This document shows positions 32,703 to 44,190 of a stretch of DNA of 64,000 bases, in pieces. The DNA comes from Doryteuthis pealeii. Taxonomy: Eukaryota > Mollusca > Cephalopoda > Myopsida > Loliginidae. The stretch's first letter is position 1, and each line of letters begins with the position of its first letter. The DNA lies in assembly GCA_023376005.1 (NCBI GenBank), contig CM042179.1, positions 22,177,906-22,241,905 on the forward strand, given 5' to 3'. The notes under the pieces were generated by a model, which worked only from the letters and a program-made list of their open reading frames with translations, was not told the origin of the DNA and did not search any database. Position numbers and translations under genes: made by a program.

Positions 32703-32837
32703 TAGGGTATCCCATCATGGTGTAATGGTTAACAAGCTAGTCTCACAGATCACATTACTACTGAATAGTAGTGTGGATGCCGCATATTTGCAACCTTGTG
32801 TCACATCTTAGAAATTGGGTTGGGTAAATACCTACAG
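32703..32837 (+). mobile_element. SINE-D copy 2 with 11-bp target duplication
   Basis: Flanked by GTTAAATAAAT (32692-32702, 32838-32848). Contains ATGGTGTAATGGTTAACAAG, a degraded B-box, CCTTGTGTCACATC and the tail TTGGGTAAATACCTACAG. Confidence 0.85.
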
Positions 32838-32848
32838 GTTAAATAAAT

Positions 32849-34545
32849 AGAACAATAAAATAACTAAATCACAACAAGAATAAGACAATCAAATTCAGTT
32901 TATCCTATACAATAATTGTAGATTTTCTGTAATTTTCATTATTTCCATAAATATTTTTAATCTTCATTTATTTCTATTTTTGGAATTTTCTTATTCTGCA
33001 TTTTCATTTGTCAGAATTTTTTTTTCTTTTTTAAATCAATTTTTGATAAATTTTTTTCTTTCATTTTATTTTTGTTGCTTCAAAGAAATTCAAACAATTT
33101 TTTAAAAACTTTAATATAAGTTAACATTTTTAAATTGAATATATTTTTAGACCCTGTAATTTCAGTATTAAAAGTGAAAAAAATGTTTTAAAAAAATACT
33201 AACATATTTTACAGAGTTTTAGAATTTCTTTTATAAAAACATTAAAGTATATATTTTAATTCTAAACAAGTAATATAAAAATAAAAATTAATAATTACAA
33301 GAGTAATAAATTTTTAAAGTTACAAAATAGAAAAAATAATTTTTTACTAAAAATTTACTCAAATTAAAAAGAAAAGAAAGAAAAAAAATTTAGTGAAAAT
33401 ATTTCAAATGAGCCAAAATACTAATTTCTTTTTAACAATTCCATCCTCCATTAATATCTGCTGTGAACAGATAAAAAAATATATAAAGTATCAGATATCA
33501 TCATCATAACATATATATTTTTTTAATTTTAATTTTTTCGTCCTACATTATAATATTTTACAATAATGACTCAAAGATTGTGTGTATGAAAAAATGAAAA
33601 AGAACACAATTTTTTTCTGATTTCTGACTAAACAACATGATTAAACGATAATGATAATTCAATATGACTCAAAATTCAACAAATAATGCTTTGATTGGAT
33701 TAACAATTTGAAAAATGTGCTGTTTTTAAATGTGCAATAAAGTAATTTCATGAAAAATTTAAATAAAACTGTAAGTTTAATACAGTTTCTTTCTGTGCTT
33801 TTATGATTTATTTGTTTTATTTTTATGCATAAATTTATATGTATAATTTCATGAAATAAATTATACATGTGAAATAATGTTTTGTGTTGGTTCATCCTAT
33901 AACCTTGAAATTGTTAGGAATACCATACTGGATTTTTGTCCTTCAGAGGACAAATGAAGGTTATTTGGTAGAATGTATCTCTTCCTCCTGTGAGTTATTT
34001 CTAGATTACATGATTCCAGCAGCTGGGAAGAACTCCTGATCACACATACTTCTATCATTCCTTTCAATATGATAGAGTCAGGGTATATGGTAAATAAAGG
34101 AAGATTCATGCCTTTCCTAAATTCATTAATTGTTCAATTGAATCATTAGACAAAAATTGAATTTTGTTTACTGATTTCATTCTCCGTGTTAATAACTGTT
34201 GTACTATTTTCACAAATATTAAATAATGTTCATTTATGCAATAAAAATTCCATCCATATTTCTCCATGTGTATTTGTGTTTATATACTAAAAACAAATTT
34301 GCAGTAATGGCTGCCATGATGTTTCTTCATATTAGCTCAAAACAAATTTATTCAAAATTAACACAATTCTTTCAATTGAAATACATTGCTTGCACACATA
34401 AATCAAGTGATATTCAGTTATTGAGAATTCCAAGTTTTATTTCTCAGCTAAATTTCATTAAATCAGTTAACCTCTATCTGGTTTCATGCATACATAAACC
34501 TTTGTCCTATAATTGCAGTCTTGAGCTAAATCTAAGCTTTAAAAA
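32849..34545. other. Very AT-rich intergenic stretch
   Basis: A/T homopolymer runs dominate 32.9-33.6 kb. The open frames here are short and of low complexity. Nothing recognised. Confidence 0.45.
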
Positions 34546-34651
34546 GGTGCCTTCTGTGGTTTAATAGTTAGCGAGTTAGATCATCAGATCATTACTAGTG
34601 AATCCTCAATGGGTGCTCCATACTTCTGGCCTTATGCCAAACTAAGCTTAG

Positions 34652-34690
<39 letters not shown>

Positions 34691-34790
34691 AGCTTAGAAA
34701 CTTATTATATATAACCTTATAAGTGAATTCAGTTCTCACTGAGTGCTCCACACTTCTGGCCTTGTACCAAACTAAGCTTAGTAAATTATT
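34546..34790 (+). mobile_element. SINE-C copy 2 and partial copy 3
   Basis: 34546-34656 has the SINE-C head (CTGTGGTTTAATAGTTAGCG) and the tail GCCAAACTAAGCTTAGTAAA, then a (TA)n run. A second partial body with ACTGAGTGCTCCACACTTCT and the same tail lies at 34724-34787. Confidence 0.7.
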
Positions 34791-34834
34791 ACAAATATAC
34801 ATAAACACACATAATTGTAACTATTATAACATAT

Positions 34835-35068
34835 GGCCGGTTTAGAGCATTCGGCTAGGAATCACAAGATTCCTGGTTCAATTCCGGCCCTCGTCAACTC
34901 AGCATATGAGTAGCACAGGGATCTGTGCAGTAAAGTAAGGGGCTGATGGTAGTTGTGGTGCTCCACCTCTAAAATAATTCCTTAATCTAGCGCTAGTGAA
35001 AAGGGGATAGACTTCCTCGCTGTCTGGCTGATACCGACATTAGGCTGCCCCGACAACTTTACTTACTT
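34835..35068 (+). mobile_element. SINE-A copy 9
   Basis: Head GGCCGGTTTAGAGCATTCGG has a short deletion in the A-box. The B-box GGTTCAATTCCGG is intact and the 3' end GACAACTTTACTTAC is present. Confidence 0.85.
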
Positions 35069-35284
35069 TTAGTAAAAATATGCTCTCTTTGATTTCCAGT
35101 AATTAATTTTGATGTAATGAAATATATTAAATTAGAAAGATTGAATGAATAAAAATAAAAAATATATAGAAAAAGTGTCAGTTTCTGGAAATTATCCTAC
35201 CACTCTAATCATTAATTAGTTATATAATCATTAGTGTTTACTATTTACTTGTATCCAAAGTAAAAAGAAGATCCAAAATTTTAT

Positions 35285-35722
35285 GGTTTTATACTCCACT
35301 TTGGCTAGACGGGCAGTCGGATAGGCCCCCTTGGATCAATCGGCTGGTCACGTCAAGCCCTAGCACCTATATGATTTTCCCAACCCTATTGCCCTTATGG
35401 CAACCCCCAACCCCTTTTTATCATATGGGTGCTAAAAGGCGGTGGCTGCGGGTCTACATGTCCTGGGAATGACGTTAAACTCTATCTGATGGTGAGGTTC
35501 CAGTTTTGGAGGTTTGGGGAATGTGGAGTACCCCTTCATCACCATTGCTCCCTGGTCCACTCTGACACGGAGTGGTAGTACCTGTTAGGGTCCCATCTAT
35601 GGGTTAAATAGAAAAATGTATTTATAAACAAAATTGTATTATTCATTAAGAATTGATTTATTTCAAAACTTTATCGGCATTAAATGATCCACTGAGGTTG
35701 ATATGCTGTAAAACAAAACAAA
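35285..35722 (+). repeat. Repeat F copy 1, opposed to copy 2
   Basis: GC-richer segment with GGTGGCTGCGGGTCTACATG, CCTGGGAATGACGTTAAACT, TGGTAGTACCTGTTAGGGTC and the tail GGCATTAAATGATCC... GTTGATATGCTG. The part from 35422 onward recurs inverted at 37628-37932. The tail hairpin is shared with SINE-E and a LINE end at 57.7-58.0 kb. It may be a LINE 3' end or a SINE. The 5' portion can pair AGCACCTATATGAT with ATCATATGGGTGCT. Confidence 0.75.
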
Positions 35723-36369
35723 CATTCAAGGTTTTAATTTTTTTAAGTGAAATTGAGCAATATAGTAAGGAAAAAATAAAAATAAAATGAATTAAAAAAA
35801 AAAATGAATAAATAAAATGAGACAGACTTAAATGAGAACTCCTTTTCTGAATAAAATCAAAATCTAAAAAAAAAAAAAAAATTTAAGCATATAATTTTTT
35901 GAAAAAGAAATGTCTCTGGCAAAAATAATAGTCTTTTCTTTATTACCCACTCCATGGAAACTTTGCTATTCACGGAACATCTTTTCGAAGTTATTGTCTG
36001 CTTTAATTCAAATTTTATATTTCATAATTTAACTTTAACTAAATTAGAATAAAGAATAAAATTAGTTTTTTCTTTTGTTAATAAATTTATTTTAAGATTT
36101 ATCAACAGAATTTTAGTTCATATTCATTAAAATAAAGCTATACAATTAGAAATTAATAATAAACGAATATTCATTAAATCAATTTTTTGAAGATCAATAT
36201 GCAAATTAGCCTTCCCATTCTCATTGTAAACTGCCATTTGATTGTATATATAAATTCAATTGCATGTTATCAGTAAATAGTTAAGGCCAAGAGAGCATTA
36301 TTAAATAAAACTGAAATCATGGAAAATGTGACGTTAATAACTAAGGTGAATTTTGATATCAGTGGTCAT
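35723..36369. other. AT-rich stretch between repeats
   Basis: Poly-A runs and simple AT-rich DNA; nothing recognised. Confidence 0.4.
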
Positions 36370-36622
36370 GTATTTCTCTGAATTTTTTAGATGAGGCTTG
36401 ATAAATTTTATAATTTGGATTATTCATCTTTATTGTTATCTACACAATGTTTCAGCCAATGTACCCTCCAGCCTTCTTCAGGTATTTCTTGTTGGACTCA
36501 GAAAGAGAAGCTTTCCTAGTCTGACAAGAAATACCTGAAGAAGGCCGGAGGGCACATCAGACGGAACATTGTGTAGATAACAATAAAGATGAAGGCAATA
36601 GTCCAATAATTAAAATAATAAA
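36370..36622 (-). mobile_element. Palindromic retroposon P3
   Basis: Inverted arms with AACAATAAAGATGA, CCTGAAGAAGGCCGGAGGGC and TGACAAGAAATACC, and the family end TATTTCTCTGAATTTTTTAG at the left. Arms are more diverged than in P1 and the middle is shorter. No clear target duplication was found. Confidence 0.65.
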
Positions 36623-37620
36623 AGTGGCAATGTAGCTTCGGCTATAGACAGTCTCCACAAATTTTATCACTTGTAATATCTTTATAAGGATTTTATTTTA
36701 ACAAAATACAATAAAGAAAGAAATACGAGAAAGAAAAAAAACTGTCAAAGTGTTATAGGTGATATACCCTATTGACCAATGGAATGTGCCGACGGGTTAC
36801 TATAAGTAACAGGGATAATTGTGGCTTGGGAGTAAGCCAATGCCTCTATTGTCGGACGTAATTTCCACTTATCTCTATTGTATTTGTCTACTTTCTGTTA
36901 ATACATTTTTCTACATTTGTTACCCGTCGTTTTGTTCTTATGTTCAAAGCAAGAGAGAATATAACTTCATAAAATTCCGTTGATAGAATTCTTATTCATG
37001 GGGTCAGCTGTGTTGTTATTACAAATAAACAAGTGTTAACATATTAGTTGACAGAGGTTCTCTATTATTTCAAAGTATTACTGTTTTCTTTCAATCTAGA
37101 GGTACTAGCAATTTCAAATGTACTTACTGCTAACCATGTTGATAACTTAGGGCCAAATTTTTAATTTTGTTACCCCCCCCCACACACACACACATACACC
37201 GAAAAAAATAATCTAGACTTTAGCAAACAATGATCATCAAGTCTTGCTGACAACATGGATACCCATGACTTTCTCTCATCACCCATCCCTATCGGTCATC
37301 ACTTTAGGCTTGTCTTTAGCACAGTGTCTGTAGAGAGCTGATTGATATAGGTTTTTACTGGTTGGCCTACACTGGTGTTTGCCCTTGCTTTTTCAGCATG
37401 TCTTCTTTGTCTCAGTTGTCAAAACAACAACATATTACAAGACATAAATTTTAATGAGCATCTAAAATATATCAACAGGATTGATGTATAAAAATGTACA
37501 AGAAAATGTATAAAGACAATCAGTTTACAAAATTAAATAGTTATATAATTTTTTAAATTACTCTCACAAAAAAATAAAAATAAAAAAATAAATAGCTATT
37601 TTTAATTAAAAAGATTATAT
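36623..37620. other. Intergenic stretch
   Basis: Poly-C/(CA)n at 37170-37200; otherwise unremarkable. Confidence 0.4.
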
Positions 37621-37932
37621 TTTGGTTTGGTTTGGTTTGGTTTGGTTTTACGGCATATCAACCTCAGTGGGTCATTTAATGCCGATAAAGTTTTGAAATA
37701 AATCAATTCTTAATGGATAATACAATTTTTTATAAATACATTTTTCTATTTAACCCATAGATGGGACCCTAACAGGTACTACCACTCCGGGTCAGAGTGG
37801 ACCAGGGAGCAATGGTGATGAAGGGGTGCTCCACATTCTCCAAACCTCCAAAACTGGAACCTCACCATCAGATAGAGTTTAACGTCATTCCCAGGACATG
37901 TAGACCCGCAGCCACCGCCTTCTAGCACCCAT
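37621..37932 (-). repeat. Repeat F copy 2, with (TTTGG)n
   Basis: Begins with tandem TTTGG, then the tail ACGGCATATCAACCTCAGTG, GGTCATTTAATGCCG, and the body in the reverse order of copy 1 (CTAACAGGTACTACCACTCC, GACATGTAGACCCGCAGCCA). About 90% alike to copy 1 by eye. Confidence 0.78.
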
Positions 37933-38419
37933 ATTTATATTTTGGATTTTTTTAAAAAATGTAGAAATGAGAAACTTCCAGGTCAAATTCAAGAAATTTG
38001 AGACTAAAATGTGGACTCATATCTGTCCAAAATAACTCAAAAGCACAGCTCAACTACATAAGTGGATTAATAGCACTATGAACTGCAAGGCATACTCCTC
38101 TTTTGAAGGAGTATCTACTAATCACAGAATCGTCTCAGTTAAGATACGCCTGAGTTTGCATAAAAAGCAAACCAGTAAATCTATATGATCTAGTCCTCAT
38201 TTACCAACAGTGATATAAACAATCGCTACTTGGTAACTGTAAGAAACTAATTTAATACCCTGCAGGAGGCTTCAAGAAGTCATACACCAAATGATTAATA
38301 GGAAAACTTTGTTACCGTCCAGCCAGATGCATACTAGCCAAAGATCCAAACATATGGGAGTCAAAGGTAGTTAGAGAAAAGAGAGAGAATATAAAAAAGC
38401 ATCCCTATAGACAGAATCT

Positions 38420-38624
38420 GGACCATATTATCTTAAGGCACCACTTTTCAATTTCGTGTCATTAGGCCATTTTTTTTGTTTACACCGTCAATATCCAGTT
38501 GTTTGTTAGGGGTTAGGGTTAGAACCCCTAACCCCTAACAAACAACTGGATATTGACGGTGTAAACAAAAAAAATGGCCTAATGACACAAAATCGAAATG
38601 TAGTGCCTTAAGGTAATATGGTCC
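38420..38624. mobile_element. hAT-type MITE copy 2, perfect 8-bp duplication, inside LINE
   Basis: A 205-bp, almost perfect palindrome with ends GGACCATATTA/TAATATGGTCC, flanked by CAGAATCT at 38412-38419 and 38625-38632. Its centre is (TTAGGGG)-like sequence and its complement. Confidence 0.92.
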
Positions 38625-39242
38625 CAGAATCTTAAGAAAGTCTAGATAGAACTAATTAAAAACTACCCCCCCCAAAAAAAAAACCCAACTATAATACATA
38701 CAAAGCCAAATAAATGAAAAGGAAACTCTAGGAGATAAACAATTGCAATTAGCAATGCAGAATAGTAAATGAAATTAGGAAACACAGCTCAAGATCAAAA
38801 CTAAAAGTTGTCAGCCATGAAAACTCCTGTGGAAAAAAAGTATTTGAGGTGGGCCCACTACTCACGTATGGTGTCGGCTGGAGTGGTAGTGTCTAGTACA
38901 AAATACTGAAGGCGAGATCTACACTGGATGGGAGTTTTATGCCTTTCTACTGGGAATGTGCGCAGGTCTGCCTTTAGTATAAATGGACTTCAAATGACAG
39001 AGAGTGCAGTGATCGTTTCACACCATTCTTCATTTCACGTCATACTAATCATTTGTTACCTGACCAGTCTTCTTGATCACTTGAGATTGATACAGAAAGA
39101 ATCTTTCTTACTCTTTGATAGTTAATTGACCCTTGATTGTATCAGAGGGTCGCGAAACTGGCATTGTTTTGCAGGAGCCGGATAACTGACCACAGACTAT
39201 GCCCTTGTCCCTTTTTTTCTTACTTCCTCATGGTTGAAATAT

Positions 39243-39468
39243 GGACCATATGACCTTTAGGCACCACTTTTTGATCTCGATTAAGAAACGACATGTTTTT
39301 CGTTTTACACCGTCAATATCCAGTTGTTTTAACATGATTTTTAGATTTTTAAAAAAATTATAAAACTAACCCCTAACCCTAACCCCTAACAAACAACTGG
39401 ATATTGACGGTGTAAATGAAAATTTCTTAATCGAGATCAAAAAGGGGTGCCTCAAGGTCATATAGTCC
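39243..39468. mobile_element. hAT-type MITE copy 3, inside the same LINE
   Basis: 226 bp; ends GGACCATATGACC / GGTCATATAGTCC; flanks TGAAATAT (39235-39242) and CGAAATAT (39469-39476), 7 of 8 matching. Contains TACACCGTCAATATCCAGTT and its complement. Confidence 0.88.
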
Positions 39469-40375
39469 CGAAATATTTTGACACTCCTAAAGTGGAAAGA
39501 ACACTTCAAAAATCTGCTTGACCCCCCCCCTAAAATCACAGATAAAAACACTCAAAGAATATTTAATAGCCAACTAGACATCAAATTAGGACACTTTATG
39601 TAGGATGAACTCAACAAAACCCTAAAGCAATTCAAAATAGAAATGCTACAGACCTTGACAAAATTCCTCCTGAAGAATGGAAGCCAAGGAAATTTGATGA
39701 CATACCCTTTCATTTATATAACACAGTGTATAAACAAAATACAATAGAGAAATGGATGAAAGGATACATCCTCACATTCTCAAAGAAAGGCAACCTTAAA
39801 ATCATTAAGAAATACTGAGGTATTAATTTTACTGCCATAGATGCTAAGATCTACTATGTCCTTCTCCTCAATCGCACCTAACCAGAAGTAGAGAAAATTC
39901 TTAGGAAAAATCAAAATGACGTTTGCAATAATCTATCTATTTTTCAGATTGTCAAATCATAGAAGGGGTACAAGCAAAAGTATTTCGAGGCAACACTTGA
40001 TTTCTCCATGGCTTTTACTCCATACACAGAGAAAAGATGGAGCAAATACTCCTAGCTTATGGTCTCCTCAATGAAACAGTTACCATAATAATGATTTTCT
40101 ACACAGGCACAAAAGCAATGGTTTGTTCACCTTATGGTGGTACAGATTTCTAACATTGTTGTTGGAGTCCTACAAGGAGATACATTAGCACAATCTGAAT
40201 TTATAATTTTCCTACACTACATACTATGAACATCATTAGATTTAATGAAAGAAAAAAGGTTCACGCTAAAAAAAAGGCAAGAAGCAGGTGATATCCCATA
40301 GAAACTATTACAGATGCGCGCTACACAGATGATTTAGTAAATACAACTGATGAAGAGTTAACAGAAAAAAAATGA

Positions 40376-42630
40376 ATATTGGTTTGTCATAAAAAAATCT
40401 TGAGATACTCTGGCAGTAATTTTCTTTTGTAATGTTTTATTCATTAAAATGTTTTACAAAATACAATTAAAAAAATTATTTAACTCTTTGGCCTCTTTAA
40501 ATCATTCATAGCGGCTCTCCCACCACTGCGATCCTACTGTTTGCTGCTGGCAGTGGCTCTTACAGGGGTCACTTGTTTACACTGAACAATCACTACATGA
40601 ACATCCCTGCCGTCTTTTGTTGAATAGATGGTGAATTTTGAAATATCCTATCATACAAGTAAAAAAAAAATACCAAGAAAATTTGGACGAGTTAAATCAT
40701 AAAAAAATGAAAAGAAAAAAAAAATTTAATTCCATCAAAATTGTTCAATATTTATGCTGGCTGTCACTTATAAAATAAAAAATGTGAATTTAAAAAAAAA
40801 AAATTTGACCCGAAATGAATGAATGAATATGAGAGAGACAGACAGACAGACAGACAGAGACACAGACAGACAGAGAATTGATTGAATGTGTATCTTTTTC
40901 TTTTCTATTTATTTAATTCTCTTTGGGGCGGGGGTCTTTCTGGATGAGTTATTAATTTACACCTGTATTTACGAGTCCCAAATTATTGTCCTCATATTTG
41001 TTATGTGCACTGCACTATGTTTCGGCCGTTGTATCCTCCGACCTTTTTTTTTTTCTGTCATTTTTTTTTTTTTCAATTTAATTAAGTGATCCATTATTTT
41101 CTATTTTGAATTTTCTGTACTTATCCAGAATAGTACGCTGATGAAATATAAGTACACAGGTGTACTACATCGCACGTTCTTTTTACAACTTTTTAATACT
41201 GAAATAAACTCAAAATAATATCTACCATTTTTGAAAAAAATTGTAATAACCGAACATTAAACACTAAAATGTATAGCACTTTTTTTTTAATTCAATATTT
41301 TTATATACCTTAAATTAATAAGTTATTATTTTTAGTTAATATTTTCTTCGTGAAAATTTCGGTTGCTCTTTTAATCGCAACTTAATACGAGACAAAAAGA
41401 GATTATCCATGCGTGATTTATAAGCGCCGTTATTCCCTGTCGTACCGATAAGGAAATATAATTATAATTATCTCAAAATAAAAATTACTAGATAAAATTA
41501 GAAATAATAAGCATCCATAGAACACTTGTTTTAAAATAATACGGAAACAAACTTTGCAATTAATTAACCGGCTATAACTTTGAATCGTTGAGTGAACAAA
41601 AGTACAATGTTCACCCATAGTAGTAGTAGCTCGTAGTTTTGTTTTGTAAATCAAAGTTCTTTGCAAATATAGAAGCAAACACAGGTAGTATTCTAATTTT
41701 GTTTTAATTTTTTATAAGGTTAAAATATTTGACAATATTCATACTTATTGTCAATAGATAATAATTTTCTTCCAACTTAACTTAAGCTGGTCGCCTAATC
41801 AGAGACGATCAGCTTAAGAAAATGTTTGTTTTTCCTTTTGAGAAACTAAGTTCATGTATGTGTATGTATGTATTGTATTGTTATTTGTACTTTAACATTT
41901 GTAGGGTAAAATATATAAATAAAATATATTCTAAGTTTGCACGTTTTACCCAGAGTGAATTTCCTACTACAATTATTTTTTTCATTTATTGTCAATAAAT
42001 TATTGAAATAGACTTTCTACGATCTCGTTATTTCAAAAGTAAAAAACAAAAAAACAACAACACTACAGTGAGATTATATATCCAACAATTAGAAACACTT
42101 AAATAATTCTCTCCTCATTAAATTATCCTTGGCTTTGACGAATTTGTAGAATGAAATTGAAAACAGATAATTGTTGTATGAAAAAATGAATAACTTGTTT
42201 TGAGTTACATTGTCAATTTATTTATTTTTTTCTTCTCGTTCGTGTTTATATAATATAGGATTTTCACTTTTTGTATAAAAGTAGTAACAATAACATTACT
42301 TTACTACTTTTTTTGTGATATTTTTTAGGAAGTATTCTAAAAAAGAAACTTTTACAGGAAGTTAGTAGAATGAAAACTGTTGATGAAACGATAAGGCAAA
42401 TACCTTACGTACGGGGATAGGCAGATGTGAGTGTGTAGAATAAAAATAAAAAGCTAAAATAACTGAAAATATTCTCATAGTATAGTAACAATACAAAAAA
42501 GAAAAAAAAATAACCACTGAATATGACGTAGAAAGAGAAAGAATAAAAGAAAAAGAAAGAATAAAAACTGAACGGGACGGGAAAAGAGAGAAAATGAAAG
42601 AAGAAAAAAAAAATGAATAAAATCAAACTG
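40376..42630. other. Intergenic stretch with a GACA microsatellite
   Basis: (GACA)n at 40838-40874. A P-family fragment lies near 40975-41055 (TATTGTCCTCATATTTGTTA, GTTTCGGCCGTTGTATCCTC). An imperfect palindrome CTTAAGCTGGTCG/CGATCAGCTTAAG is at 41781-41818. No gene is seen. Confidence 0.4.
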
Positions 42631-42636
42631 AATGAA

Positions 42637-42686
42637 TAAAAGTAGTATTTGCCAGAATTGTACAGTTCTGGCAAATACTACTTTTA
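42637..42686. repeat. Perfect 21-bp stem hairpin
   Basis: TAAAAGTAGTATTTGCCAGAA (42637-42657) and its exact complement (42666-42686) surround an 8-nt loop, TTGTACAG. No family copy was seen in the window. Confidence 0.8.
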
Positions 42687-42784
42687 CGCGATTAATTTCT
42701 ACTTTATTTATTTATTTATTATTTTTTACTCAGGTAAGAACGAATTCGCGTTAAGTGTATCAATGTAGGTATTTATTTAGTTTC

Positions 42785-42925
42785 CGCACCAAAATGAAGG
42801 TATAATTCCCCCACCCCAATGCCCCAAGCTATGGGTTTAAATAGAGTGCCACCAAAGTTATTATAAAAGGATGGCTTTGGCATTAAATAACTCACGAATG
42901 TTGATATGCCATTAAAACAAAAACA
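42785..42925 (+). mobile_element. SINE-E copy 4, 3' half
   Basis: GAAGGTATAATTCCC, AGCTATGGGTTTAAATAGAG, GGCATTAAATAACTC and GTTGATATGCCATTAAAAC followed by an AAAACAAAAC tail. Confidence 0.7.
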
Positions 42926-43039
42926 AAAACAAAAAACAATTTAAAATGAGGTACAAGGTGGGGGAAGAGAAAAAAAATGATTTGAGTCTGTTGGTATTCC
43001 CCTGTCCAGGATCGGGTGCAGATTGCAGCTGGGGTCAGA

Positions 43040-43145
43040 TAAATCCCTTTGAGGAGTGCTTCAGGCGCCAAGCAATTAACTCAGCGATGAGCCCTTACTT
43101 CTTTTAGATGAGGAGGCACTGCTTCTGGCGGGGGAAGGCACTCTG
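43040..43145 (+). repeat. Interspersed repeat H copy 2
   Basis: Shares the order AATCCCTT, CAGGCGCCAAGCAATTAAC, CTTTTAGATGAGG with 4885-5010. Confidence 0.35.
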
Positions 43146-43331
43146 AAACTAACCTGTTATCATTTCTATTAAAAGATTATAATTTCATAATTATTATATC
43201 ACCTGAATTATTTTTCAAAGTTGAGTGCATTTTTTTTTTTTTTTAATTTAATTTTTTTTTCTTGTTATTGCTAGCAGGCAATCGTGTTTTCCAATTTTCT
43301 GTAAATTTCGATGCTTCTTTTTAATTTAAAT

Positions 43332-43371
43332 ATTTCGATCATTGGTAAAGTGATTTACCAATGATCGAAAT
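43332..43371. repeat. Perfect 18-bp stem hairpin
   Basis: ATTTCGATCATTGGTAAA and its exact complement around a 4-nt loop (GTGA); flanking AT sequence extends it imperfectly. Confidence 0.75.
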
Positions 43372-44190
43372 TTTTAAATTCTTGGAGGTTTCAACAAATT
43401 AAAAAAGATTCTTTAAGTTCTTTCTTTCTTTTCTTTTTTTTTCTTAAGTTATTTAGTTATTTATTTATTAGTAGTTTCAGCTCTTTCGCTTCTTTGGTTT
43501 CAAATCTTAAAACTTTCAAATTATTTTTTTTGAATCTTGATTGGTTGGCAATTGAGACGCCTCAACTTTTGTTCACCAATATTTTTATCAGCACGAACCA
43601 CCTCAATAAATTAATAATTCTTACGTTGTGTAATTATTTTCTTTATCTAAAAATATTTAAAACCAGTACTTGTCCATAATAGCACACTGTAATGTACAAA
43701 ATAACTTTATAGAAATGTAATACTTACTCCATTTCTTTCTTAAATGACCGGTGATGAACTTCCAAATAACATCTTCTACAAGCTGCAGATAGCCATTTTC
43801 TTTTTTCCTTTAAACGTTTTCCTCTATACCAGAATTTATTCATACCGGTAAATTTAATAAAAAAAATATATGAATATAATAAAAGTTGACACATTTTTAT
43901 ATATTTTTTTTTTTTAGGGTAATACAAGAATGGCAATAAATATTAAAATTATTTAAAAAATCAGCCTACAAAACTTGTTCTTTTTTACCAAACTTTCTGA
44001 CAAAGTTTATAACTTTGCATATGTTTATATTATAAACATATGCAAACTGATATATAAGGACAGTAATAAAATTAAAAATGATAATGAATAAAGTTAGTTG
44101 AAAAAAAATTCCAACAAATAAAGACATTTTTTAAAAAGTTTGAAAGGAATAGGTAACATTTTATTGAATATTTAAAAAAATATGTTAGAA

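Larger units (their letters stand above)
37970..40375 (+). mobile_element. Decayed LINE (APE-type endonuclease end plus reverse transcriptase)
   Basis: A broken ORF. From 38090 to 38200 the frame reads AYSSFEGVSTNHRIVSVKIR, then LSL, the C-terminal block of an apurinic-type endonuclease. From 39590 it reads DELNKTLKQFKNRNATDLDK, IPPEEW, KWMKGYIL, EATLDFSMAF (decayed LFIDFSKAFD block) and VVGVLQGDTLAQ (reverse-transcriptase block). Later DADYADD is degraded. At least six stops or shifts and three insertions (two MITEs and a segment at about 38840-39234) show it is dead. The clade (RTE-like or other) is not settled here. Confidence 0.8.

Noticed and set aside
38500..38545. Interstitial telomere
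   Set aside because: The CCCCTAA repeats are only a few units long and are fixed parts of the MITE centre in several copies.
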